A stretch of DNA of 64,000 nt, from the NCBI RefSeq assembly GCF_001426705.1, contig NZ_LMFC01000002.1, forward strand, positions 228,559 to 292,558. The letters are read 5' to 3'. A program made the position numbers and the translations under genes. The stretch comes from Cellulomonas sp. Root485 (lineage in GTDB: Bacteria; Actinomycetota; Actinomycetes; Actinomycetales; Cellulomonadaceae). Below are positions 41,253-48,585 of the stretch, piece by piece. The notes under the pieces were generated by a model. That model had not been told where the DNA came from. It saw only the letters and a list, made by a program, of their open reading frames with translations, and ran no database searches. Position 1 is the stretch's first letter. The number at the start of each line of letters is the position of its first letter.

Positions 41253-41320
41253 CGAGCTCGGTGGTTGGCGTCGAGCTCGGTGCCTCGAACCGCCGAGCTC
41301 GACGCGAACCACCGAGCTCG
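41253..41320. repeat. Long inverted repeat (28-base arms) between yciO and the TIGR00725 gene
   Basis: Arms at 41253-41280 and 41293-41320 pair over 28 bases with a single G-G mismatch, around a 12-base loop. Each arm contains CGAGCTCG twice, so alternative smaller folds are also possible. It begins 14 bases after the yciO stop codon and could act as a terminator of that minus-strand gene. It is much longer than usual for that role. Confidence 0.75.
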
Positions 41321-41334
41321 GCCGCAGAGCCGCG

Positions 41335-41955
41335 TCAGCTGAAGCGGTCCGGGTCGCCTGCGCCCACCCGGACGACCTCCGGCGCGCCCTCCGTCCAGTC
41401 GACCACGGTCGTGGGTTCCGTGCCGCAGTCGCCGGCGTCGACCACCGCGTCCAGCACCCCGTCGAGCTCCTCCTTGATCTGCCAGCCCTCGACCATCGGC
41501 CACTCGTGACCGGGCATCAGCAGGGTGCTCGACAGGAGCGGCTCGCCCAGCTCGCGCAGGATCGCCTGGGCGACCGGGTGGTTCGGGATGCGGACGCCGA
41601 CCGAGCGCTTCTTCGCGTGGGCCAGCCGCTTGGGCACCTCGGGGGTGGCCAGCAGGATGAACGTGTACGGGCCGGGCGTCGCCGACTTGATGGCACGGAA
41701 CGCGCTGTTGTCCAGGTGCACCAGCTGCCCCAGCTGCGCGAAGTCGGCGCAGACGAGCGTGAAGTGGTGGCGGTCGTCGAGGTGCCGGATGGCGCGGATG
41801 CGGTCCGCACCCGCGTGGTTGTCGATCCGGGAGCCCAGCGCGTAGCAGGAGTCCGTGGGATAGGCGATGACCGCGTCCTTGCGGAGCAGCTCGACCACCT
41901 GCGCGATCGACCGCGGCTGGGGGTTCTCGGGGTGGACGTCGAAGTACCGGGCCAT
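41335..41955 (-). CDS. YciO/Sua5-family putative RNA-binding protein
   Basis: The 206-residue YrdC-fold protein has VIAYPTDSCYALG at the nucleotide-binding pocket, the HFTLVCADFAQLGQLV stretch, and SVGVRIPNHPVAQAIL, all of the Sua5/YrdC/YciO superfamily that makes threonylcarbamoyl-AMP for tRNA t6A37. Length and opening (MARYFDVHPENPQPRSI) fit the YciO branch, whose activity is weaker and less clear than that of TsaC. The ATG at 41955 lies seven bases after TAGCCT, a -10 box formed on the MazG-like gene's stop codon, so the mRNA is probably leaderless. Confidence 0.85.
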   Translation of the reverse strand: MARYFDVHPENPQPRSIAQVVELLRKDAVIAYPTDSCYALGSRIDNHAGADRIRAIRHLDDRHHFTLVCADFAQLGQLVHLDNSAFRAIKSATPGPYTFILLATPEVPKRLAHAKKRSVGVRIPNHPVAQAILRELGEPLLSSTLLMPGHEWPMVEGWQIKEELDGVLDAVVDAGDCGTEPTTVVDWTEGAPEVVRVGAGDPDRFS

Positions 41956-41962
41956 GGTGACG

Positions 41963-41968
41963 AGGCTA
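41963..41968 (-). promoter_or_regulatory. -10 box (TAGCCT) built on the MazG-like gene's TAG stop codon
   Basis: The minus-strand TAG stop at 41968-41966 reads on as TAGCCT, seven bases before the yciO ATG at 41955, with no ribosome binding site between. Confidence 0.6.
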
Positions 41969-42322
41969 GGGCTTGTGCGGCGCGACGCCACGCACGGCGT
42001 CGGCGGCGAACCGGCGGTGGGAGTCGGCCAGCTTCGCCCGGGCGGCCTCGCCGAGGTCGACGCCGAGCACGTCCGCGAGGCACACGAGGTAGACGAGGAC
42101 GTCGGCCATCTCCTCCGCGACGCGCGCGTGCCGGTCCGCCGACGAGAACCGGGCGACGGCCTCGTCGGCGGGCACCCACTGGAACAGCTCCGCCAGCTCG
42201 CCGACCTCCCCGACGAGCGCGAGGATCACCGACTTCGGGTCGTGGAACTGCTGCCAGTCGCGCTCGGTGCTGAACTCCCGGACCAGGCGGGTCAGCTCCG
42301 CCAGCTCGCGTTCGTGCGTCAC
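41966..42322 (-). CDS. MazG-like (dCTP pyrophosphatase type) nucleotide pyrophosphohydrolase
   Basis: The 118-residue all-alpha NTP pyrophosphohydrolase has the metal-binding motif LVGEVGELAELFQW (ExxE) and the partner motif RVAEEMADVLVYLVCLADVL (ExxD). It resembles the RS21-C6/DCTPP1 family that hydrolyses dCTP analogues to clean the nucleotide pool. Its GTG overlaps the stop of the EF-G2 gene (GTGA), so it is coupled to that gene. Its own TAG stop forms part of the yciO promoter. The substrate is inferred from the family. Confidence 0.85.
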   Translation of the reverse strand: MTHERELAELTRLVREFSTERDWQQFHDPKSVILALVGEVGELAELFQWVPADEAVARFSSADRHARVAEEMADVLVYLVCLADVLGVDLGEAARAKLADSHRRFAADAVRGVAPHKP

Positions 42323-44370
42323 GCGGGGACCAGGTGGTCGGGGCAGACCTCGAACCGGTCGGGCTCCATGGTCAGCTCCGCGCGCCCGCCGGTGATCGAG
42401 CGCAGGTCCAGCACGTACCGGGCGAGCTCGGCCTCCGGCACCGACGCCTCGATGAGCACCAGGCCGTCGTCGAGGGACGTCGTCGCGTTGATGTGCCCGC
42501 GGCGGGCGGACAGGTCGCTCATCACGTCGCCCTGCGCGGCCATCGGTACCGTCACGGACACGTGGCTGATGGGTTCGAGCACGGTGGTGCCGGCGGCGTG
42601 CAGCGCCTCGCGGACACCGGTCGCGGCGGCGGTCCGGAACGCCATGTCGGAGGAGTCCACCGAGTGCGACTTGCCGTCGTAGACCTCGACGCGCAGGTCC
42701 ACCACGGGGTACCCGTGCGGCCCGCCCGACGCCATGGCCTCGATGACGCCCTTGTGCACGGCCTGGACGTAGGTGCGCGGGATCGCCCCGCCGACGATCG
42801 CGTCGACGAACTCGAACCCCGACCCGCTCGGCAGAGGCGACACCCGCAGCTGGACCACCGCGAACTGCCCGTGCCCACCCGACTGCTTCTTCACCTTGCC
42901 CTCGGCCTCGACCGGCTTCCGGATGGTCTCCCGGTACCCGACCGGCACGGGCGACGTGCTCACGTGCACCCCGAACACGCGGGCCAGCCGCTCGAGCGCG
43001 ACGGTCAGGTGGGTGTCGCCGAGCCCGCGCAGGACGGTGCTGTCGCCGGAGCGGTCCACGCGCAGCGTCGGGTCCTCGGCGGTGAGGCGGGCCAGGGCGG
43101 CGGACAGGCGGTCGTCGTCGGACTGCGTGACCGGCTCCAGCGCGAGCGCGTACACGGTGGCCCGCTCGCGCGGGGGCCGGGCGGTCATCGACGCGCCCGG
43201 CCCGGTTCGTTCCGCCAGCAGGGTCCCCGACGGGGTCCCGGTGAGCTTGGCGACGGCACCGATCTGCCCCGCCGGCACCGCGTCGACCGGCAGGTGCTCC
43301 TTGCCGCGCAGCCGGAACAGGCCCGGGATGCGCTCCTCCGTCCTGGTCGCGGTGTTCAGCAGCCGGTCGCCGTTGCGGACCGTGCCGGACAGGACGCGGA
43401 ACATGGTGACCTGGCCGACGAACGGGTCCGCGAGCGTCCGGAACGCGTACAGCAGCGTCGGACCGTCGGGGTCGGCGGCGACCTCGACCTCGGTGCGGCC
43501 CGCCTGCACGCGCGCGGTCCGGTCCGCCGGCGACGGCCCCAGCTCGCACAGCAGGTCCGCGAGCCGGTCGACGCCCACGCCGGTGACCCCCGACGCCAGC
43601 ACGACCGGGAAGGCCGCACCGGCCACGACCTCGTGCGCGAGGGTGCTCTCCAGCTCCTGCGTCGTCGGCACCTCGCCCGACAGGTAGCGCTCCAGCTGGT
43701 CGTCGTCGTGCGCGACGATCTCCTCGGTGATCTCGTCGTGCAGCCGGTGCTCCTCGTCGGCGAGCCCGGTCGGCAGCGCCTCCGTGTGGTGGTGGCCCTC
43801 GCGGTCGTACGCCAGACCCTCCTCGCTGAGCACGTCGGCGACGCCCGTGAACGCGGTCTCCTCGCCCAGCGGCAGCTCGAGCGGGACCAGCCCGTCGCCG
43901 AACGCCTCGCGCAGGTCCGCCAGCACGTGCCGGAAGTCCGCGCGGGCCTTGTCCTCCTTGGTGACGACGACCATGCGCGGCACCCCGGCGTCGGCCGCGA
44001 GCCGCCACGCCGTGTGGGTGCCCGCCTGGACGCCGTCGACCGCGCTGACGACGATCAGGGCCAGGTCCGCCGCCGCGAGGGCAGCGTCGACCGACCCCGC
44101 GAAGTCCGCCGACCCGGGGGTGTCCAGCAGCGTCACGTCGTAGGTGTTGCCGTCCGTGGCGGTCCACGGAAAGGGCGCGACGCCGAGGCCCAGGGAGATG
44201 CCGCGCGCGATCTCCTCCGGCTCGTGGTCGCTCACCGTCGAGCCGTCCTCGACGCGACCGGTCCGGGTCAGGACACCGGCCCGATGCAGCAACGCCTCGG
44301 TGAGGGTCGTCTTGCCGGAACCGACGGCGCCCAGCAGCGCCACGGTGCGGATCCTCGGCGTCGTCGCCAT
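42319..44370 (-). CDS. EF-G-like translation GTPase paralogue (EF-G2)
   Basis: The 683-residue protein has the EF-G domain layout: G domain (GAVGSGKT P-loop at 14-21, VTLLDTPGSADF G3), domain II, and domains III-V (KKQSGGHGQFAVVQL, EPISHVSVTVPMAAQGDVMS). G4 reads TKED instead of NKxD, which may weaken guanine specificity. It matches actinobacterial EF-G2, which is dispensable in mycobacteria and differs from the true elongation factor. The ATG has AGGAGA upstream and a TAGGGT -10 box further back. Followed by the coupled MazG-like gene. Confidence 0.9.
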   Translation of the reverse strand: MATTPRIRTVALLGAVGSGKTTLTEALLHRAGVLTRTGRVEDGSTVSDHEPEEIARGISLGLGVAPFPWTATDGNTYDVTLLDTPGSADFAGSVDAALAAADLALIVVSAVDGVQAGTHTAWRLAADAGVPRMVVVTKEDKARADFRHVLADLREAFGDGLVPLELPLGEETAFTGVADVLSEEGLAYDREGHHHTEALPTGLADEEHRLHDEITEEIVAHDDDQLERYLSGEVPTTQELESTLAHEVVAGAAFPVVLASGVTGVGVDRLADLLCELGPSPADRTARVQAGRTEVEVAADPDGPTLLYAFRTLADPFVGQVTMFRVLSGTVRNGDRLLNTATRTEERIPGLFRLRGKEHLPVDAVPAGQIGAVAKLTGTPSGTLLAERTGPGASMTARPPRERATVYALALEPVTQSDDDRLSAALARLTAEDPTLRVDRSGDSTVLRGLGDTHLTVALERLARVFGVHVSTSPVPVGYRETIRKPVEAEGKVKKQSGGHGQFAVVQLRVSPLPSGSGFEFVDAIVGGAIPRTYVQAVHKGVIEAMASGGPHGYPVVDLRVEVYDGKSHSVDSSDMAFRTAAATGVREALHAAGTTVLEPISHVSVTVPMAAQGDVMSDLSARRGHINATTSLDDGLVLIEASVPEAELARYVLDLRSITGGRAELTMEPDRFEVCPDHLVPA

Positions 44371-44426
44371 GGTCTCTCCTGCGCTCGTCGGGGCCGTGGC
44401 CCTTTCCCGACACCCTAGGACGCCAC

Positions 44427-44457
44427 GAGCCCGGGACGCGAGGTGCGTCCCGGGCTC
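44427..44457 (-). terminator. Hairpin terminator after the FKBP lipoprotein gene
   Basis: GAGCCCGGGACGC pairs perfectly with GCGTCCCGGGCTC over 13 bases around a five-base loop, 43 bases downstream of the FKBP stop codon on the minus strand. There is no T-tract, typical of high-GC terminators. The EF-G2 promoter (TAGGGT) lies just beyond. Confidence 0.7.
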
Positions 44458-44499
44458 ATGAGCGAGGCGAGCAGGGTCAGCTGCCCGCCAGCAGGCTTG

Positions 44500-45444
44500 T
44501 CAGGAGGCGGCGAGGATGTCCACGACGAAGATCAGCGTCGAGTTCGCCGGGATGGACTCGCTGGCCTGGTCGCCGTAGCCCTTGTCCGGGGGGACGACCA
44601 GGAGCACCTGGCTGCCGACGGTCTGCCCGGCGAGGCCCTCGGTCCAGCCCGGGATGACCGCGTTCAGCGCGAACGTCGCGGGCTCGCCGCTGTCGAAGGA
44701 CGACTCGACGGGCGTGCCGTCCCACAGGAACAGGCTGTAGTTCACGGTGAGCGTCTGGTCCGCGGTGACCTCGGCGCCGGTGCCCTTGATGAGCGGCTGC
44801 ACGACGAGCGTGGTCGGCGGGTCGCCGGCGACGGGGGTCACCGTCGGCTTGCCGTCGGCGTCCAGCGTGACCGTCGGCAGGCCGGCGGCGGGCGTCACGG
44901 CCTCACCCTCGGGTCCGTCGAGCGGCTTCGGGGTGTCCTTGGCCTCGACGACCTCACCGACGACGACGTTGGTGCCACCCTCGGCGGGGAGGGCGAACAG
45001 GATGCGGACGCCGACCTGCTGGCCGACGAGCGCGTCGTGCAGCTCGGGGAGCAGGTTCTCGTCGGCGACGATCTTCTCGGGCGTCGTCGAGTACGTGTCA
45101 CCCAGCTCGCTGCCGTCGGTGCCGTTGACCGCGGCCGTCTGGATGGAGAGGGTCTGACCCTCCTCGATCTCGTCGCCGTCACCCTCGTCGACCACGCGCA
45201 CCGTGAGGGCGGAGACCTCGAACGGGGTGGTCGGGAGCGTGATGGTGGGCTTGCTGCCGGGCTCGCCCTCGACCTCGACCTTGGCCAGCGCGGCGGCGTC
45301 GGCGGGGTTCGCGGTCGACGTCGACGACGCGGACGGCGACGGGTCGTCGGCGGAGCCGCCCGAGCAGGCGGTCAGCGCGAGGCCGAGGGACAGGGTGAGA
45401 GCTGCTGCGGCGAGGCCGCGGCGGGCGGTGGTCGTGCGGCGCAC
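44500..45444 (-). CDS. FKBP-type peptidyl-prolyl isomerase lipoprotein, two domains
   Basis: The 314-residue exported lipoprotein (lipobox LTAC near residue 27) should help fold secreted proteins. The C-terminal FKBP domain (about 210-314) is canonical, with VNYSLFLWDGTPVESSFD, VIPGWTEGLAGQTVGSQVLL and PPDKGYGD. An N-terminal FKBP-like copy (about 60-165) is degenerate. The GTG at 45444 is preferred for GGAGGA five bases upstream and because the signal peptide follows directly; ATG 45498 lengthens it by 18 residues. A hairpin lies beyond the stop. Confidence 0.88.
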   Translation of the reverse strand: MRRTTTARRGLAAAALTLSLGLALTACSGGSADDPSPSASSTSTANPADAAALAKVEVEGEPGSKPTITLPTTPFEVSALTVRVVDEGDGDEIEEGQTLSIQTAAVNGTDGSELGDTYSTTPEKIVADENLLPELHDALVGQQVGVRILFALPAEGGTNVVVGEVVEAKDTPKPLDGPEGEAVTPAAGLPTVTLDADGKPTVTPVAGDPPTTLVVQPLIKGTGAEVTADQTLTVNYSLFLWDGTPVESSFDSGEPATFALNAVIPGWTEGLAGQTVGSQVLLVVPPDKGYGDQASESIPANSTLIFVVDILAAS

Positions 45445-45753
45445 GAGGGTCCTCCGTCGGGTTCGGGTCCCGCCCGGGGAGGCGGCGGACCTCGGCACGG
45501 TACGCGAGATTGCTGGGAGTCCGCTGAGTGAGCCGGTGGTTGGGCGGAGCGAAACGGTTCAGGTGCGCGGGACGCCGGCGCTCCGCCGGACCCGTCCCGA
45601 CTGACCCGTCGGCACGCCGAACCCGACATGAGTGCCGTCATCCGCGTCATTGCGGCACCCATGTCGGGTTCGGCGGCTGCCGACCAAGGCATGAGGGCCG
45701 TCGACGCTGGGCGATGCGGTAGGCATGGCTTGGTCGGCCGGCGGGGCCGGCGG
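45445..45753. other. 309-bp intergenic region with two hairpins
   Basis: This gap between the GH13 stop and the FKBP start holds a long inverted repeat (45615-45675), a second GC-rich hairpin (CGGGAC with GTCCCG around CCGGCG/CGCCGG, 45568-45599) and a minus-strand TACCGT (45502-45497) that may be the FKBP -10 box. No credible coding sequence was found on either strand. Confidence 0.6.
45615..45675 (-). terminator. Long hairpin (23-base arms) after the GH13 gene
   Basis: Arms at 45615-45637 and 45653-45675 pair over 23 bases with one mismatch, which on the minus (transcribed) strand is a G-T wobble, around a 15-base loop. It lies 79 bases past the GH13 stop codon. The arm sequence is unrelated to the hairpins at 41.3 and 48.5 kb. 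Confidence 0.65.
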
Positions 45754-47436
45754 TCAGAGCAGGCGGCGGTCGTCCGGGCGGACCACGCGGAGCCAGCGGT
45801 AGCCGTAGCCGTCGAGCTCGACCTCGACAGCCCCGCGGGCGTCGATGGTGCACGAGCCGTCCTGGAGCAGGTCGACCAGCTGGACGGTGTCGTCGCAGTC
45901 GGGCAGCCGCAGCGGGACCATCGCCGGCTCGGTGCCCAGGTTGTGCAGGGCGATCAGCGACCCGTCGTCCCAGGTGCTGCGGTGCGCGAGGACGGCGGGG
46001 TGCGGCTGGTCGAGGATCTCGGCGCGGGGCGTCCAGCCGAGCTCGGGGCACTCGCGGTAGCGCCGGACCAGCAGCTGCACGAAGGACAGGAGCGAGTCGG
46101 GGTCGCGCCGCTGGTCGGCGACGTTGACGTGCTCGGGGGCGAACCCGCCCTCGGTGACCGGCCCGGACAGGGCGCGCTTGGACGCCCGGGAGAACCCGCC
46201 GTTGACACCCGACGTCCACTGCATCGGGGTGCGGACCGCCAGCCGTCCCTCGGCCGCCAGGTTCTCGCCCATGCCGATCTCCTCGCCGTAGAACAGCACC
46301 GGGGTGCCGGGCAGCGAGAAGAGCAGGGAGTAGACCATCCGGATGCGGCGCGGGTCGCCGCCGAGCATCGTCGGGAGGCGCCGCCGCAGGCCGCGGTCGT
46401 AGAGCTGCATGTCGGGGTCGGGGCCGAAGGCGGCGAACACCTCCTGCTTCTCGTCCTCCGACAGCTTGTCCAGGGTGAGCTCGTCGTGGTTGCGGACGAA
46501 CGTGGCCCACTGGGCGTCGTGCGGGATCTCCGGCCTCTGCTCGAGGGCCTTCGCGATGGGCCGAGCGTCCTGCCGGGCGAGCGCGAGGTACAGGTTCTGC
46601 ATCCCGATGAAGTCGAACTGGAGGGTCAGCTGGTCGCTGTCGGCCCCGTCGCCACCGAAGTACTTCTGCTGCTCGGGGTACGGCAGGTTGACCTCGCCCA
46701 TGAGGATCGCGTCGCCCACCCGCCGCGTGAGGAACGCACGCAGCTCCTTGAGGAAGTCGTGCTTGTCCTCGACCTTGTCGCCCGGGGTCTTGGCGGCGTC
46801 CGCCAGGAAGAACGGCACGGCGTCCACCCGGAACCCGCTCAGGCCGAGCTCCGCCCAGTACCCGATGACCTTCGCGATCGCGTCCCTGACCTGCGGGTTC
46901 GCAGTGTTCAGGTCCGGCTGCTGGTGGTAGAACGTGTGCCGGTACCACTCACCGGTGGCGTCGTTCTTGGTCCAGATGCCCGTCTCCTTGTCGGGGAAGA
47001 CGACCTTGTCCTTGGTCGACGGCGGCTTGTCCGAGCGCCACACGTAGAAGTCGTGGAACGGGCTGTCCTTGCTCTTGCGTGCACTCTGGAACCACGGGTG
47101 CTTCTCCGAGGTGTGGTTCACGACGAGGTCGACGATCACCCGGATCCCGCGGTCCTTGGCCGTCCGGATCACCTCGACCAGGTCGCCGGCGTCGCCGAGG
47201 CGCGGGTCGACCCCGTAGAAGTCGGAGATGTCGTAGCCGTCGTCGTAGTCGGCCGTCGGGTAGAAGGGCATGAGCCACAGGCACGTGACGCCGAGGTCGG
47301 CCAGGTGGTCGATGCGCTGGACCAGGCCGGGCAGGTCGCCGACGCCGTCGTCGTTCCAGTCCATGAACGTCTCGACGTCCAGGCAGTAGATGACGGCGTT
47401 CTTCCACCAGAGGTCGCCGGTGTCGTGGATCCTCAT
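45754..47436 (-). CDS. GH13-family alpha-glucan enzyme (trehalose-synthase/amylase-like)
   Basis: The 560-residue enzyme has the GH13 (beta/alpha)8 catalytic triad: Asp205 (GFRVDAVP), Glu248 (LMGEVNLP) and Asp318 (VRNHDEL), with the calcium-site region VDLVVNHTS. The opening WWKNAVIYCLDVETFMDWND resembles trehalose synthase, but length and details leave an amylase or oligoglucosidase possible. No signal peptide, so cytoplasmic. Its ATG overlaps the stop of the LLM oxidoreductase (ATGA). This coupling of a GH13 and an LLM enzyme suggests a shared pathway. A long hairpin ends the unit. Confidence 0.85.
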   Translation of the reverse strand: MRIHDTGDLWWKNAVIYCLDVETFMDWNDDGVGDLPGLVQRIDHLADLGVTCLWLMPFYPTADYDDGYDISDFYGVDPRLGDAGDLVEVIRTAKDRGIRVIVDLVVNHTSEKHPWFQSARKSKDSPFHDFYVWRSDKPPSTKDKVVFPDKETGIWTKNDATGEWYRHTFYHQQPDLNTANPQVRDAIAKVIGYWAELGLSGFRVDAVPFFLADAAKTPGDKVEDKHDFLKELRAFLTRRVGDAILMGEVNLPYPEQQKYFGGDGADSDQLTLQFDFIGMQNLYLALARQDARPIAKALEQRPEIPHDAQWATFVRNHDELTLDKLSEDEKQEVFAAFGPDPDMQLYDRGLRRRLPTMLGGDPRRIRMVYSLLFSLPGTPVLFYGEEIGMGENLAAEGRLAVRTPMQWTSGVNGGFSRASKRALSGPVTEGGFAPEHVNVADQRRDPDSLLSFVQLLVRRYRECPELGWTPRAEILDQPHPAVLAHRSTWDDGSLIALHNLGTEPAMVPLRLPDCDDTVQLVDLLQDGSCTIDARGAVEVELDGYGYRWLRVVRPDDRRLL

Positions 47437-48464
47437 GCGGTCACCTGCTTCAGCTGCGGGAGGAGGTGCTCGGCGGCCATGTCGACGAACGCGTCGAGGG
47501 TCGCGCTGCGGGGGGTGGCGGTGCGTGCGGCGTCGTCGTGCTTCTCGTCGCTGGGTGCGGGGTCCGTCGCCACCTGGTGCAGGTAGACCGCGTCGAAGCC
47601 GATGGCCACGAGCTCGCTGATGCGGTCGGCCAGGCGCGCCGGGTCGTGGTCGACCAGCACGCTGCGGCGCAGGGCCTCGTCGCCGACGTGCGTCCCGAGG
47701 GAGTCGAACGCCTCCGGGGTGTCCAGGTCCCACGCCACCGGCGGACCGAACACCTGGCCGGCCATCTGGTCCCGGGCCACGGCCAGGGCTGTCTCCGCGT
47801 CAGGCGCCCACGACACGTGCACCTGCAGGGTCAGGGAGCCTCGCCCACCGGCGTCGCGGTACTCCTGCACGACCTGGTGGAGGACCTCCGGCGACTGGTT
47901 CACCGTGACCAGACCGTCCGCCCAGTCGGCGTGCGCGCGGGCCGTCGCGGGCGTCACCGCGGGGCCGATGAGCAGCGGCTTCTCGTCGGGAAGCGTCCAC
48001 AGCTTGGCGCGATCCACCGTGACCAGCCCGTCGTGCGTGACCTCCTCGCCGTCCAGCAGCGCGCGGATGATCCCGACGCACTCCCGCAGGCGCGCGTCCC
48101 GCTCCGCCTTGGCCGGCCAGCGCCCGCCGGTGATGTGCTCGTTGACGTTCTCGCCGGAGCCCAGCGCCACCCAGAACCGTCCGGGGAACATCGCGGCGAG
48201 CGTCGCCGCGGCCTGCGCGATGATCGCCGGGTGGTACCGCTGGCCCGGTGCGTTCACGACGCCGAGCGGCAGCCCCGTCGTCGCCAGCGCCGCGCCGAGC
48301 CACGTCCAGGCGAACCCCGAGTGCCCCTGCCGGACCGACCAGGGCGCCCAGTGGTCCGAGCACATGGCCGCGTCGAACCCCGCCTGCTCCGCGCGCTGGG
48401 TGGCCGCGAGGAGCGCTGCGGGGTGGACCTGCTCGTGCGAGTTGTGGAATCCGACGATGGTCAT
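47433..48464 (-). CDS. TIGR03885-type LLM-class oxidoreductase
   Basis: The 343-residue luciferase-like TIM-barrel protein begins MTIVGFHNSHEQVHPAALLA and carries WVALGSGENVNEHITGGRWP, the flavin/F420-binding signature, plus GQRYHPAIIAQAAATL. These fit the TIGR03885 branch, whose substrate is unknown. The start has no ribosome binding site and TAGAAC lies eight bases upstream, a weak -10, so it may also be leaderless. It is the first gene of a pair with the GH13 enzyme, overlapping it by four bases. A role in sugar oxidation is only an inference. Confidence 0.83.
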   Translation of the reverse strand: MTIVGFHNSHEQVHPAALLAATQRAEQAGFDAAMCSDHWAPWSVRQGHSGFAWTWLGAALATTGLPLGVVNAPGQRYHPAIIAQAAATLAAMFPGRFWVALGSGENVNEHITGGRWPAKAERDARLRECVGIIRALLDGEEVTHDGLVTVDRAKLWTLPDEKPLLIGPAVTPATARAHADWADGLVTVNQSPEVLHQVVQEYRDAGGRGSLTLQVHVSWAPDAETALAVARDQMAGQVFGPPVAWDLDTPEAFDSLGTHVGDEALRRSVLVDHDPARLADRISELVAIGFDAVYLHQVATDPAPSDEKHDDAARTATPRSATLDAFVDMAAEHLLPQLKQVTA

Positions 48465-48521
48465 GGGGATCGGTTCTACCCGCTGCGGGGCGGGTCCGCG
48501 CGGCGAGCGAGGGCATCGTGG

Positions 48522-48585
48522 CCGTCGAGAATGCCCTGAGTCGCGCTAGGGCGTCACGATCCGGGACCCAGGGCATTCTCGACGG
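48522..48585 (-). terminator. Long hairpin (20-base arms) overlapping the 3' end of the TM0106-family gene
   Basis: Arms at 48522-48541 and 48566-48585 pair over 20 bases with one mismatch, a G-T wobble on the minus strand, around a 24-base loop. The second arm lies within the last codons of the nuclease/helicase gene and its TGA is in the loop, so the coding end and the terminator share DNA. Confidence 0.65.
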
